Source of the DNA: Ostreococcus mediterraneus
Lineage: Eukaryota > Chlorophyta > Mamiellophyceae > Mamiellales > Bathycoccaceae
Length of the DNA stretch: 64,000 nt
Assembly (NCBI GenBank): GCA_012295225.1
Contig: WMKK01000006.1
Location: 496,001 to 560,000 of the forward strand
Direction of reading: 5' to 3'
Numbering within the stretch: position 1 is the first letter of the stretch; each line of letters starts with the position of its first letter. The position numbers were made by a program, and so were the translations under genes. Below the pieces are notes generated by a model, which saw nothing but the letters and a program-made list of their open reading frames with translations, ran no database searches and had not been told where the DNA came from. Positions 8,401-18,156 of the stretch are shown here, piece by piece.

Positions 8401-10425
8401 TCTCAAGCCTTTAAAGCCGTGACTATCGAGCGTCAGTTCATCCATGTTTGTACGCGCGAGACTCAAACAAAGCTCGTTTCTCACGCTCGATCCTGCAGGC
8501 GTGTTCCCATTAAAGTTGGAACTTTCGAAAGAGTACGCCAATTTGAGCGCGGTGATCGATTTGCTCCAGTCTGACATGTAACGTAACGCGCGACCGTACT
8601 TGGTGTTCAACGACACGGTGAAATTATGCGCTGAATTTGGTCTGTTGCATACGATTTCCAACATCGTAATAACTTGGGGATAAGCACGAATCCACATCAA
8701 AAAGTCCGATGCGTGCTCTGCCAGGTTATCGGCCATGCGATTGTTCATATTCATCAATTTCCCGGTGAGGACTTGCGCGGCGTCTCGACCGGCTTTATCC
8801 GTCGCTACGGTCACCGCGTGCCAACAACGCAGTAAATCAGACTTGTATCCTCCTTTCCACATGAACTGTATCAAGTGCAAGTCCGTCATGTAGTTGAACA
8901 AGACTTCTTGCGAACCCTCCCACGATCCGTTGCGCATGAAATGCAACACCTCGAAAACTTCCCTCGATTGAAAGTCTTGTTGACTGGCGTGCACTTTACG
9001 TAAAAAATACAACGCTGCATCTCTTTGCACTTTGTCGACTACGCTCTTGGTACCGCAATACGCGCTGCGAATGTAGTCGATAACATATGATGATCTTAAC
9101 ACCAACGCATCTTTCGGAACGCAATCAAATATCATGCCAGATTCATAACACCAGCACATGTGTGAAATGTCATCACTGAGCGCGAGCGCCATTTCTTTGG
9201 AAAGTTGGGCGATATCAGCCAGTTCAGCGGGCGTCACACCATTTCGCGATGATTCGATCAATATCATGCACTGACGAACAGTTTCGAAGCCATAAATGTT
9301 TTGCAAGTCCTCAAAGACCGCACTCACGAGCTCTTCGCACGTTTGGGGCAAATAACGCAGCTCAGAATCAACATTCAGCGGCGCGTCTGGTCTGCGTTGT
9401 CCATTCCTCACCCGCCGACGCAACTCGTGCGCGGCGAGGTACAAGTATTCAGGCAAACCCGCATCCTTGTGCGAGGTAATATTTTCAAAGATATGTCCCG
9501 TGATGATTGTCTCGCTCGAGTCGTTAAACAGCGCCTGCGCCAACGAGCGTTTCTCCTTTGCGTTGAGATGCGAAAGGCGCTTCTTCACAATCCTCGCCGC
9601 ATGTTCGCCACCACCCGATAGATAGTTCGTCGCCTTACCTCGAGTTCGCACACCTATAATCACGCGAATATCGCTCGGCATCGTCGCCGGTAGCCATTCA
9701 GACATTTTCACGTGCCCTAGACCATCAACTTCATCTAATTCATCGATGACGATGACGACGACGCGCGACTGGTCCAACGCGATTTCCTCAATCATTTCAT
9801 AAAATACTCGCGGCGCCTCATCTGCGGTCTGCGGCATTCCAACGAACGACCAGTTCGGCCCATTATCTTTCTCCATGCGCGCGCACGTCATCCATAGCAG
9901 GTGCTTTAAATCGAATTCCCTCGCCGCTGGACCGCCGCCGGTGACGTGCACCACGTACGGCTTTTTTTCGCTCAACTTTTCACCAGTCGTATCTTCATGC
10001 TCCATCATCGCCTGCACGCGCTCGTGTAACTCTAGCACGTACGCACTCAACACTGACGACACCCCCGCCCCGCGGTCGCCTTCTAACACCAGAACGTTCG
10101 GCGCGGCGTCGCTCTCCGCGTGCGCTCTCGCCGCGCGCGTAGCTTCCTCTCTCGCAATGTACCGTCCAACCCTATCCGCGCGCGACGTTGCCGCTCTTGC
10201 CGCGCGCACGCACGCGACATTCGCTTCTGCCGCGTCCAATGGCGCGTACGCCGTCGGTACCGACGCCGGTAACCGCAGCGCACGTCGTTCGAGGTCGGTA
10301 ATCATCACCGTTGAGGTGGTCGCCACCGCGGTTTTTTCGCGGCGCGCGCCTCTCTCGCGCGACGGCTGCGGCTTGGACTGCGGCGTCGCATCGACCGCGA
10401 GTGATGTGTTCGTTGGTTGTGACAT
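5416..10425 (-). CDS. STAND/NACHT-type NTPase-like protein with TPR array and duplicated C-terminal module
   Basis: A 1669-aa protein without visible introns. Residues about 95-330 resemble the NACHT/AAA module of nephrocystin-3/TEP1-type STAND proteins. The P-loop is GDRGAGVSS (Val in place of the usual Lys), while a Walker B-like VVIVIDELDEVDG is intact. Residues about 550-1110 hold many kinesin-light-chain-type TPR units (for example AEIYDEVLGKLEAI, ALYTRAMEIEAHTLGNDHPDLA, ARRYYEQALETADAKFGPKHLEIARR). A low-complexity Lys/Glu/Pro region follows. Two copies of a short module lie near residues 1275-1325 and 1612-1665, sharing GHR...LDG..L....L.RAH.E. A Pro run precedes the second copy. Its role is unknown; a scaffold or sensor is inferred. 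Nephrocystin-3 proper is ciliary, and no cilium is expected if this is Ostreococcus. Confidence 0.75.
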   Translation of the reverse strand: MSQPTNTSLAVDATPQSKPQPSRERGARREKTAVATTSTVMITDLERRALRLPASVPTAYAPLDAAEANVACVRAARAATSRADRVGRYIAREEATRAARAHAESDAAPNVLVLEGDRGAGVSSVLSAYVLELHERVQAMMEHEDTTGEKLSEKKPYVVHVTGGGPAAREFDLKHLLWMTCARMEKDNGPNWSFVGMPQTADEAPRVFYEMIEEIALDQSRVVVIVIDELDEVDGLGHVKMSEWLPATMPSDIRVIIGVRTRGKATNYLSGGGEHAARIVKKRLSHLNAKEKRSLAQALFNDSSETIITGHIFENITSHKDAGLPEYLYLAAHELRRRVRNGQRRPDAPLNVDSELRYLPQTCEELVSAVFEDLQNIYGFETVRQCMILIESSRNGVTPAELADIAQLSKEMALALSDDISHMCWCYESGMIFDCVPKDALVLRSSYVIDYIRSAYCGTKSVVDKVQRDAALYFLRKVHASQQDFQSREVFEVLHFMRNGSWEGSQEVLFNYMTDLHLIQFMWKGGYKSDLLRCWHAVTVATDKAGRDAAQVLTGKLMNMNNRMADNLAEHASDFLMWIRAYPQVITMLEIVCNRPNSAHNFTVSLNTKYGRALRYMSDWSKSITALKLAYSFESSNFNGNTPAGSSVRNELCLSLARTNMDELTLDSHGFKGLRDEVKAAINEALECAKSSVASWKLCYEEESDGFKHLTSAMTNVAVLYGLSGDYAAEAKAHETLLADLEAKFGPDHRSIYVQTKHMASMYAKNKEWEKAELCVEQMLSYAVDVFPEDSLELLNNLLALADLYADKRDFANAAEIYDEVLGKLEAIVDDESEMLANVCGKTAHAAHALRKDDAAKKMFIRALEITTKRYGKMYRGVARRMMDLAAFHGDIKNNDQAKALYTRAMEIEAHTLGNDHPDLAVIAIALAKAHKNSGNEKSAINFCRQAEQWLRLADQDDYPDLAKHLHALAILYKDMNHFEKTEALYAQALTAAERDYFRQDDFFQYTLSLAELYKVQTRWQKARRYYEQALETADAKFGPKHLEIARRCVDLGETLLELQLFAEAKPLFIRARDIRQTVLGHSHLDTKACVDVIQVIMEHIDEGNVAKTELEREKIVDEMFTPADAIAPAIAPTPGTIEAQKKELSPAPESTSKSAKNADASEVNHKSSAIDAVQRAIDKVAELTKREREDERRVAAERAVRAQPPKRPPAEETKEKIEMRTGSSTSGETEKQAKVIKVERNVKEIPTQLEEEQRTRAVTQPKTIAASVVEDDIGNLDGFLSEFVEYLGHRQYKFKLDGKVLTRFSLVRAHVEKNFRSECQRWSSGERIQLRAPEPVEVVFEKPLPLEPKSKVNLPRQVQAETPALYAKSPIVESPQSENTAPFETAIKPVNGRQRQLDAIQQPNMNTPGAETPQSRAVVEHVEPLNEVATVSMKQYEYTVAKIDSLEKQLAEMREMMQRLLYERQFTVPHGYIPPDYARYGQGFIRGEGFAHGGAPQNSQYTLATGHTPPPPPPPTSQYPQETTHQWPTESDPINEVPPTRAGDRVSMMAAPVPSTFSTAQANGIENGQNGGRRLFRFGGADAAASNAPSTKPPLARMSLSPRTLKNKLTPSEMALDVFMKHSTDNVGHRRICCRLDGVTLSTPTLMRAHYERCHMADASAWFATFQG

Positions 10426-10628
10426 GTGCGCGGCGCGCGTTGCGCGAGGTGTGGCGCGCGGGCGAATGAAGTGTGCGTCAATTCAGTCGTAACGGCTTGT
10501 CCCGGGACACCTTTTCGAAGTCGACTTTTGAGCGTAAACGTGAAATGCGGCATTGTTACAACGCGAAGAAATGTACTGATGAGTGTGAAAACTAAAGACG
10601 GCGATAAATAATGTGATGTATGTGTTGT

Positions 10629-12965
10629 CTACCAGAAGCGCGCGGATGCGGCGCGAGCGTTTGCGGTGGCGCTCGCGGCGGATGATGACGCGCTCGCGGG
10701 TTTCGCGGCGGCGGCATCCTGGCTCAAGAGGAAGACATTAACCATGCGCGCGGCGACACGTTCGGCGAGACCACCGGCGACGTGTTGGACGAAAACACTG
10801 GCGCTGGGTTTGCGTAATGCTTCGGCGAACGGTTGTAATGCCTGCGGGTCAAAACCTTTGCTTGAGGAGAGTAATTCGACGACGCGCAAAACTTGGTCGC
10901 GCTTCTCCATGAGTTTTTTCTCTTGCTTTGCGCTACCCATGGTGAGAGGCGGAAGCGCGCGGAATTGCTCGGGGAGCGCGGCAATGATTGGGGCTAAAGC
11001 ATCCGATCGGGCACCTTCCATGGCGCCGCCGAGAAGAATGGCTTCTAAAACCTTGACGGTTTCCGCTTCGATGAGCGGACGCAGTATGTTCTTCTCTTCA
11101 CCAGGCTTATCCTCGCCAATCGCAAGTTCGATGAGTGGTGGAATGACACCCGCAGCGTTGTAATCATCGCTCTTACGACCTTCGCGCAACAAATTCTCGA
11201 GACGGTTCCATCTAAATTGACCATCCTTGAAGAGCAATTCAGCAAACGATTTACGCAACTCCGGACGCGGATCGGTGAGCAAACGGCGAGCCATGTACGG
11301 GTAAGCCTTCGCGAGCACCTTGAATTTCGGGTCAGTGCTCAGAGCTAAACCTTCGAGAACAGTAAGTGAACGAAGAATGAGAGCGTAATATCCGGGAACA
11401 TTGAACGGGTACTTGTAGAGCACCGCGCCGAGCCCGTCGGTGATTGTTTTGAAGTTGAGCTCTTCAACCGTAGCTTCCAAAACATCGTCGAAAAACTCTG
11501 CAAGCGCGGGAACAATGGGAGTGACGTCTACACTTTCATCCAAAAATTCCAATGCGTAATAATCGTTCGCCATCTCGACGTAGTCGCGATTCACCAAGTG
11601 AACAACGTGATCGATGATGGCGTATCGCGCGCTTTCTGGCATTTCACTCATCATACCAAAGTCTAAAAACGCCAACCGACCGTCACGCGTAGCCAACAAG
11701 TTACCAGGGTGAGGATCGGCATGGAAGTAGCCAAACTCCAACAGCTGTCTTAGCGAGCATTGAATGCCGGAATCCACAAGCTTGAGGACATCCAAACCTT
11801 GCGCGGCGAGCGACTCTTGGTCGCTCAACTTTGTACCTTCAATCCATTCCATGGTAATCACGCGCGGGCTCGTGTACTGCCACTCGATTGAAGGCACCAC
11901 AATGTCTGGACGGTCACCATATAAACGAGCGAATCTCTCGGCATTGCGCCCTTCTTGTACGTAATCCAACTCTTGAAACACGCGCACCGCAAACTCATCA
12001 ACCAACTCTACAATAGACGTATTCAACGACGTCACAATCTTGTCGATAACCACCGCACCAGATCTTATAAGGTAGAAATCTAAATCTAAACCAGCAGAGA
12101 TGCTCGGTCGTTGTACCTTGAGCGCGACATCTTTTCCCTCCTTTGTCACCGCCTTGTACACTTGACCCAAACTCGCCGCCGCAATAGGACTCGGCGAGAT
12201 TCGTTCAAACATTGAATCTAACGGCCGACCGAGCTCCTTCTCCACCAACGCAAACGCATCAGCATCCTGAAACGTCGGCAACGCATCCTGCAGCGAGCTC
12301 AACTCTTCCAAATATTGCGTCGGCAACAAATCTGGCCGTGTACTCAACGCTTGTCCAACCTTCACAAACGCCGGTCCAAGCTTCGTCAACTTCTCTCTCA
12401 GCTCCCGCGCGCGCTGCTTAGCGTTCTTTTCAATCGAGTCTGACTGGTAATCTAACGCTACGCTTACGCCAAAAGAGCTCAGCGTCGCCGCGATTTCCGC
12501 CGCCCGTAACGCCACGCGCGCCGGATCCTTCCCAAACTCTCTTGCGCTCCGCTCAGGGTCGTATCGCAGTGGTGTATCGCTCCTCGACGCCGCAACGCGT
12601 TGTGAATCATCCATGGGTACTTCCCCGTCGCCACCGCCTCGCACGATCGTCCCCGTCGGTCGCACGCTCGTCGACTTTGCCGTAAACGTCCCATCGACGT
12701 CAGCAGCCGTTTCGCCGTCGTTTGACGACGATGCCGCGCTCATCGGCGGCTCCGCGATCGCACGCGTGATCGAACCTATTCGCTTCTGCGCGTCCGACGC
12801 CGTCGATCGCGCGTTCGCCGCCGCTGGGCGCGCCCGCGCGTGCGCGCGAGGTCGCACAGGGGTGCACCCAGGGCGCGTCGTCGCGGGCCTCACGCCGTGG
12901 CGTCGCGCACGCATCGCCGCCGCCGTGCCAGGCGCTGCCGACGCGTGTGTCGATGTCGCGTGCAT
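10629..12965 (-). CDS. ABC1/UbiB-family atypical kinase, plastid-targeted (ABC1K)
   Basis: A 778-aa protein. Residues 1-60 are Ala/Arg/Thr/Ser-rich, as in a transit peptide. The core has all ABC1K hallmarks: the KxGQ motif (KLGPAFVKVGQALSTRPDLLP), the Ala-rich loop (AAASLGQVYKA), VALKVQRP with the conserved Lys, EWIEGTKLSD, the catalytic-type FHADPHPGNLLA and the metal-binding LDFGMM. The C-terminal about 200 residues are helical. ABC1K proteins regulate prenyl-lipid (quinone, tocopherol) metabolism in plastids and mitochondria; the N-terminus and the plant-type C-terminal extension favour a plastoglobule/thylakoid member (inference). The divergent spacing to the STAND gene is 203 bp; both genes are on the minus strand. 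No disruption is seen. Confidence 0.9.
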   Translation of the reverse strand: MHATSTHASAAPGTAAAMRARRHGVRPATTRPGCTPVRPRAHARARPAAANARSTASDAQKRIGSITRAIAEPPMSAASSSNDGETAADVDGTFTAKSTSVRPTGTIVRGGGDGEVPMDDSQRVAASRSDTPLRYDPERSAREFGKDPARVALRAAEIAATLSSFGVSVALDYQSDSIEKNAKQRARELREKLTKLGPAFVKVGQALSTRPDLLPTQYLEELSSLQDALPTFQDADAFALVEKELGRPLDSMFERISPSPIAAASLGQVYKAVTKEGKDVALKVQRPSISAGLDLDFYLIRSGAVVIDKIVTSLNTSIVELVDEFAVRVFQELDYVQEGRNAERFARLYGDRPDIVVPSIEWQYTSPRVITMEWIEGTKLSDQESLAAQGLDVLKLVDSGIQCSLRQLLEFGYFHADPHPGNLLATRDGRLAFLDFGMMSEMPESARYAIIDHVVHLVNRDYVEMANDYYALEFLDESVDVTPIVPALAEFFDDVLEATVEELNFKTITDGLGAVLYKYPFNVPGYYALILRSLTVLEGLALSTDPKFKVLAKAYPYMARRLLTDPRPELRKSFAELLFKDGQFRWNRLENLLREGRKSDDYNAAGVIPPLIELAIGEDKPGEEKNILRPLIEAETVKVLEAILLGGAMEGARSDALAPIIAALPEQFRALPPLTMGSAKQEKKLMEKRDQVLRVVELLSSSKGFDPQALQPFAEALRKPSASVFVQHVAGGLAERVAARMVNVFLLSQDAAAAKPASASSSAASATANARAASARFW

Positions 12966-13148
12966 GCTTTTGCTCAGGCGCGCGCGCGCGCGTGAACGAT
13001 GCGTGTGTGGTTATGACGGGATAAAGCTGAAGACGCGGGCTCGCGTCGCGGGGAGCCGAGCGTCCATCGCCTTGCATAATTTGAGTCAGATATCGTTGTG
13101 ATATAAATGTTGCTAGTGCTATCGTGGACATAGAAGAGCGAGGGATGT

Positions 13149-15433
13149 TTATACCTCGTCGGACGCCACGGTTTGCTTTTCAAAGCTCGCGGTTGCGGTG
13201 GCCCAATCTTCAGTCATCGCGCACAAGACGCGAAGGAGTTCGGGGACTCGAGCAATGGGGACGCGCACTTGGTCGCATGAATCACGCTCACGCACGGTGA
13301 CGGTACCGTCAGTGATGGAACGGTGATCGACGGTGACGGCGAATGGGACCCCGAGCTCGTCAGTGCGCGCGTAGCGCTTACCGATGGAGATGGCGGTGGT
13401 GTCGAGCTTAGCGCTGATGCCGTTGGACGTCAACGACTTGTTCATCGCGACGGACAACTCGTTCAACGCGGAGTCGTTCACGAGCGGGAAAATAGTCGCC
13501 TTGATTGGGGCAACGACTGGGGTGAGCTTGAGCACGGTCTTCTGTTCGTCATCCGGGCGAATGTAAAAGGCGTGCTCAAACATGCAGTACATGATGCGGC
13601 CGATACCAAAAGACGGTTCGATAACGGATGGCGTGTAGTTGCGACCATTCACCGTCTTCGTCACGCGCTCGACGGTGACCATACCAGTAATGATTTGCAT
13701 TTCACCGCTTTCGGTTTGCAAAGGTGCCGCGCCGTTTGCCTCGATTGCGTCGCGCAAGGCGAATGCGTCGGCCTCGTTCAACGCAGCAAGTGCGTCAGTC
13801 ACCGCCTTGGCGTCGCGCTTAAACGCTTTACCAATCGCTTGCTTGTTCGGCGTGACTTCAACGATTTCCTCTTGAATCGGTTCAGCATATCGCTCATACG
13901 CCACCAACTCGACGTTGGACTTTTCGCTGTGCGCTTTCAAGTCAAACGCCGAACGATCCGCGAGGCCAACACACTCGATCCACCCGTACGAGCATTGGAT
14001 TTCAGCGTCCCAGCAGTCGGCGGCGTAGTGCGCCATTTCGTGCTTCAAGTGTTGACGGAAGCGCAAACGCGTGGTGTTGATACCGATTTGCAACAAGAAC
14101 AAGTGGCATCGCGCAATGAAATATCCCAACGTTTCATTCGCGATGATACCCTTGGACACGGCTTCGCCGACGGTCATCAAGAATGGCTTCTTCACTTCGC
14201 CCAACTGCGCGTCTTGGCTAAACAAGTTGAGCACGGTGTCCGCAACTTCAACGAAACGCGGATGGTTCTTGTGGTCAGGGTGCACAAAGTGTTCGATTTC
14301 CGCTTGCGTGAATTCGCGCACGCGCAAAAGACCCGCACGAGGTGCGATTTCATTCCGGAAACTTTGGCCGATTTGTGCGGCGGCGAATGGAAGCTTGCCG
14401 CCATTGTAATAGAGCAAGTCTCTAAAGTTGACAAAGATACCTTGGGCCGTTTCGGGGCGCAAGAAACCCTTCACTGCGCCAGACGGGCCGATTTGCGTCG
14501 GGAACATCAGGTTGAACGGGTACGGCTCGCACAAATCATTATTCGTTGTCGGTGCCTTGGTTTCGGTGTTCTTCAACGCCTCGGCCATTTGCTCGGGGTT
14601 GAATTCGTCGATGCGCGCCTGCATATCCTCCAATTCGCGGCGGCGATCGGCTTTGAGCATCGGGTCCTTCAACAATTCCTCCACGCGATCACCGAGCAAG
14701 TGATCGGCCCGGTAACAATCCTTGGTGACGACATCGTTCACCATCAAGTCGGTGAACTTTTCGACGTGCCTGAGATGAAACGCGAAAAAGAAAAAAATCA
14801 TACATGTCAGTCAACTCACGTTCGCGTATGCTGCTCAAACACCGCTCGCTACGCGTTCGAAAAAAGACCTCAGCATAGTATAATAAGTTTTGTAATCACT
14901 GTACATTCAGCGATAGCTGGAACTTAGTTTATTCTTCACGGGTCTTTCCGAGCCGGCAGCCGGCGGATAAGTCGCTCGCGACGAGCGCGTGCGCGTCAGT
15001 AAAACAATCAAACTCACCCTGAAGCTCTGAGCACCGCTTCCGGCGTTACCGCGGGACACTCTAACTCCAACATGCTCTCTTCCAAAACGAAATGCTGTCT
15101 CCAGAACTGCTGCACGTTCGCCTTCACCGCGCACCCCGGCGGACCGTAATCGTACAACCCCGCGACACCTCCATAAATCTTAAACGACGGCACATAAAAC
15201 ATACGTCCTTCCAAGAGCGTAGATAACTTTGCGCGGAACTCTTCCTTTGCCTTCGCCTCGACGTTCCCGGCTTCCTTCAACGCCGTGAGCTCGGCTTCGA
15301 GGGAAACCTTGAGCTGCTTGAGCGCATCGATCGCGGCGGTAATCTCGTCTTGCGCCGCGCCTTGCGCCTTGAGCGCGCGCACTTGCGCGCCGGCTTGGTT
15401 GACGGCTTCTTGCTTTTCTTCCAACGCGTTCAT
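13149..15433 (-). CDS. Glycyl-tRNA synthetase, eukaryotic class II dimeric type (two exons, alternative start)
   Basis: Exon 1 is 15433-15018 and exon 2 is 14769-13149, giving 678 aa. The N-terminus (MNALEEKQEAVNQAGAQVRALKA...) is a WHEP domain. Class II motifs follow: FYVPSFKIYGGVAGLYDYGPPG, SGHVEKFTDLMV across the splice junction, LMFPTQIGPSG, FLRPETAQGIFVNF, IGQSFRNEIAPRAGLLRVREFTQAE, and the catalytic-side PSFGIGRIMYCM, then a C-terminal anticodon-binding domain. It charges tRNA-Gly. An in-frame upstream ATG at 15550 would add 39 residues rich in Ser, Ala and Arg, resembling a mitochondrial/plastid presequence. Dual targeting by two starts is known for GlyRS in other eukaryotes. The gene is divergent from the split ORF at 15751. 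Confidence 0.92.
14770..15017 (-). other. Intron of the glycyl-tRNA synthetase gene
   Basis: A 248-nt intron on the minus strand, donor CAGG|GTGAGT and acceptor CTCAG|GCACG. Joining in phase 2 recreates ASGHVEKFTDLMV, which matches the conserved SGHV-x-x-FTDLM segment of glycyl-tRNA synthetases. This is a strong independent check on the splice sites. Confidence 0.88.
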
Positions 15434-15750
15434 CGCGCGCGAGAGAGTCGGGATCACGTGACGCGGGCGCGCGAGTGCGAAAGTGACGCTGTACGCCGCC
15501 GACGCGTCAAAACTACGCACGCAGTGTGCTGCTGGGGACACGCGCGACACGTCTCGCCCAGACGCGAACGATGTCGTCCGGGCGCGGGAAAATCACCAGA
15601 GAACACTATTACATCGCCATCGGGTGCGCGAAAGAGCGCATGGTGCGTGCGCGAGCGCCAGAGATGCGCTGAACGTGATTGCGCTTTATGTTGTTTCTTA
15701 GTTGAACACTGAACTGACGAGCGTGCGTTTGTTCATGCGTGCGCGTACAG
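15434..15750. promoter_or_regulatory. Divergent intergenic region between GlyRS and the split gene
   Basis: About 317 bp between two divergent starts. It contains the possible 39-codon upstream extension of GlyRS (15434-15550) and otherwise no coding signal, RNA gene or repeat that I can support. It presumably holds both promoters (inference). Confidence 0.4.
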
Positions 15751-16067
15751 ATGACGTTTTGTATGATTGCGTCTCGCTTAAAATACGTATTGTTGTCGTA
15801 TACGGTGTACGTGAACGATCGGTCGGCGATGGAGGCGTGTGTGGAGCTCACGCAGCGAACGCCGGGCTGCGACGAGAGCAAGATTGCGCTGTTCGCGTCG
15901 ACGACCGAGATGGCAGACTTTGTGTGGGTGCGCGAGTACGAAGAATGGCTCGCGCGCGCACACGACGAGGAGAATAGATGGATGCGTGTGTGCGTGACAA
16001 GCGACGGGTGCGGGCCAAATGTGCGTGACGGTGAGGCGCCGACGAATACAGAGGTGCTTATTAACTA

Positions 16068-16096
16068 CCAACCTCCCTTCCACAGAAAACGGTCGG
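16068..16096 (+). repeat. Left terminal inverted repeat of mariner copy 1
   Basis: A 29-bp sequence beginning CCAACCTCCCTTCC and ending ACGGTCGG; it is the perfect reverse complement of 18157-18185. It directly abuts the TA target site. Confidence 0.95.
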
Positions 16097-16362
16097 GGGC
16101 CATATTTTGCGTGATTTTTGTCCGATGAGAGCGTTCGATAGCGCTAAACGCATGTACTCGTCGAGAGCTTTCCAGAAATGTAAATATTATCGTGATCCGG
16201 GGAAGTATGAATCGTACAGGTCGCGACGAAGTTTGAGACCTCTAAACACGCCTCATATTTAAGGCGATTTTTCCATAAACCCTAGCCCGCATAAAAAATG
16301 ATTTCGAGCTCCTCGCATACCGTTGTTGGGCGCTGTACACGAGCGACGTCAAGGACGCGCGC

Positions 16363-16368
16363 TATAAA
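16363..16368 (+). promoter_or_regulatory. TATA-like box upstream of the transposase
   Basis: TATAAA 31 bp before the transposase ATG at 16399. A transcript starting about 30 bp downstream could use that ATG or the in-frame ATG at 16426. The same motif occurs in copy 2 at 55920-55925 (reverse orientation). Confidence 0.35.
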
Positions 16369-16398
16369 GACGCGCGCGCGGCGTCGGTACCCGTACGC

Positions 16399-17940
16399 GT
16401 GCGGGGCGCGTACAAAACATTTCACATGCGTCACCCGTTGGGCTTGCTGGTCAATTTCACTAACACAGCGCTAAAATTCGCAGGGGTGAATGTCGATTCA
16501 GTTACTCCATCGCCCGCGCGCCAACGGAAACGTCGGACGCGGCTCGAGGTTTACGGCGTGACGCCGTCTAGAACGTCGACGCGATTACACGTGAATGATG
16601 AAAACAATGAGGAAAATAATGTTTCTGTCGATCCCGTGATGCAGAAATACGGTCCGCCCCCGGGTATGGGCGGAGGACGCGGGCGACACCTCACGGAGCG
16701 CGAGCGCGTCGCAATCTACGAGCGCATCGTTCTCGCTCGATGCAACGGCGACGTGAGTCCAACGCAGGTATGCCGCCTCTGGGGTATGAGTCATAATTTT
16801 CTGCAACGCATGGACGCGGCCCTCGCGGCTGGTACGTACTTTGTGAGGCAGAGCGCGACGGGTTGCACTCGACAGATGACAGATGAGCACCTTGACATCG
16901 TGAAAGATATCAACGGTCGAACGCGCGGCAAGCTCACATGGGACGAGCTCGCGGCAGAATTCAAGAAAGAAACAGGTATAGACTTTTCTCCATCGACTAT
17001 TTTCAGGAATTGTAAACGTATCGGATGGACCATGCGTTGCAACCGCTTCCTACCACTCCTCACGCCAGCGCATAAGTTGTCTCGATTGAAATGGGCACAC
17101 GAACGCATCGATGAACAATGGGTAGACTGGGTTGATGTCGACGAAAAATGGTTCTTCACGCAATACAGACAAGGTAATCAGAAGAGCGCACCTGGGCAGA
17201 CGCATGCGCGCGAACATGCGGCTCGAAAGCAGGCGCTCGAAAAGGTGATGTTCACCTGCGCTGTGGGGCGCCCACACGGAACTTTCGACGGACGCATCGG
17301 ATGCTACTCGCACACGTACGTGCATACGGCGAAGAGAAACTCGAAGCATCATAAGAAAGGAGATAAATACCGCAAACCAATCGGGTTGAAGCCAGCAAGT
17401 ACGACAGGTGTGCAGTCAGAAATGGAGGCAACCGGCGCGACGGTGGATGGCAAAGCTTGGAAGGCATTCGTGTGCGACAAACTCATCCCGGATATCCGTA
17501 AAAAGATGCCACATAGCAAAATGGTGTACGTGCAAATGGATAGTGCCAAGGCGCACGTTGACAAGCGCGTTCAAGACGCGATTACGGCTGCGTGCGNCGC
17601 TAGACGTCCGCACATCACGTTTGTGAAACAGCCTACGAAGAGCCCAGATACAAACCTTCTCGACCTCTGCTTCTTCAGAAGCCTCAGTTGCCGCATAAGA
17701 AAGATCGCAGGACGGAAAGGCAATCATTTATCAGTAGAGGAGCTGTGCGAACTCGTCGAAAGACTGTTCTACGAGGCGCACACGCGCGAAGAGATCGACA
17801 AAATGTTCTCCATCAAGAACGCTGTGTTGGGAGAAATCATCGCCCACGACGGCGACAACACCTTCAAACTGCCGCATAACATCGAATTGTTGGAGGCATT
17901 GGACGACTTGGCTGATGTAGCTCGCCAGCTTGACATGTAG
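16399..17940 (+). CDS. Mariner-like transposase, copy 1
   Basis: A 513-aa Tc1/mariner transposase. The N-terminal half has a helix-turn-helix region (LTERERVAIYERIVLARCNGD, TQVCRLWGM, then FSPSTIFRNCKRIGW). The catalytic triad is visible: first Asp in VDVDEKWFF, second in VYVQMDSAKAH, third in SPDTNLLDLCFF. About 40 residues separate the second and third, close to the DD39D of plant mariner-like elements, whose SPDLNVLDLGFF motif it also resembles. It would cut and paste the element at TA sites. No stop or frameshift interrupts it; one codon holds an N at 17597 (residue shown as unknown). An activity claim is inference from intactness only. Confidence 0.95.
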   Translation: MRGAYKTFHMRHPLGLLVNFTNTALKFAGVNVDSVTPSPARQRKRRTRLEVYGVTPSRTSTRLHVNDENNEENNVSVDPVMQKYGPPPGMGGGRGRHLTERERVAIYERIVLARCNGDVSPTQVCRLWGMSHNFLQRMDAALAAGTYFVRQSATGCTRQMTDEHLDIVKDINGRTRGKLTWDELAAEFKKETGIDFSPSTIFRNCKRIGWTMRCNRFLPLLTPAHKLSRLKWAHERIDEQWVDWVDVDEKWFFTQYRQGNQKSAPGQTHAREHAARKQALEKVMFTCAVGRPHGTFDGRIGCYSHTYVHTAKRNSKHHKKGDKYRKPIGLKPASTTGVQSEMEATGATVDGKAWKAFVCDKLIPDIRKKMPHSKMVYVQMDSAKAHVDKRVQDAITAACXARRPHITFVKQPTKSPDTNLLDLCFFRSLSCRIRKIAGRKGNHLSVEELCELVERLFYEAHTREEIDKMFSIKNAVLGEIIAHDGDNTFKLPHNIELLEALDDLADVARQLDM

Positions 17941-18156
17941 TCTCTCGTACGCGCGCGCGACAGTGCCGCAACGCACGCACGTGCGCGCACTCGAGGGCTC
18001 GCCGCGTTTTCCGCTCGGACAAACGGAAATCGTACTTCAATATGGGAAGACGCCTATATACGCTAGTAAAATACGTAGTGNTTCCCTATGAGATGAAATA
18101 AATAAAAATTACACAACATGATTAGACATTTATTCGTTCATCGTACGCGACATGAG

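Noticed and set aside
10629-12965. Polyketide or antibiotic-kinase reading of the ABC1K gene
   Set aside because: The KxGQ, AAAS and HADPHPGN motifs together define the ABC1/UbiB family.
13323-14927. Open frame of 534 codons on the + strand
   Set aside because: Antisense to glycyl-tRNA synthetase, no recognisable domain, and composition typical of a shadow frame.
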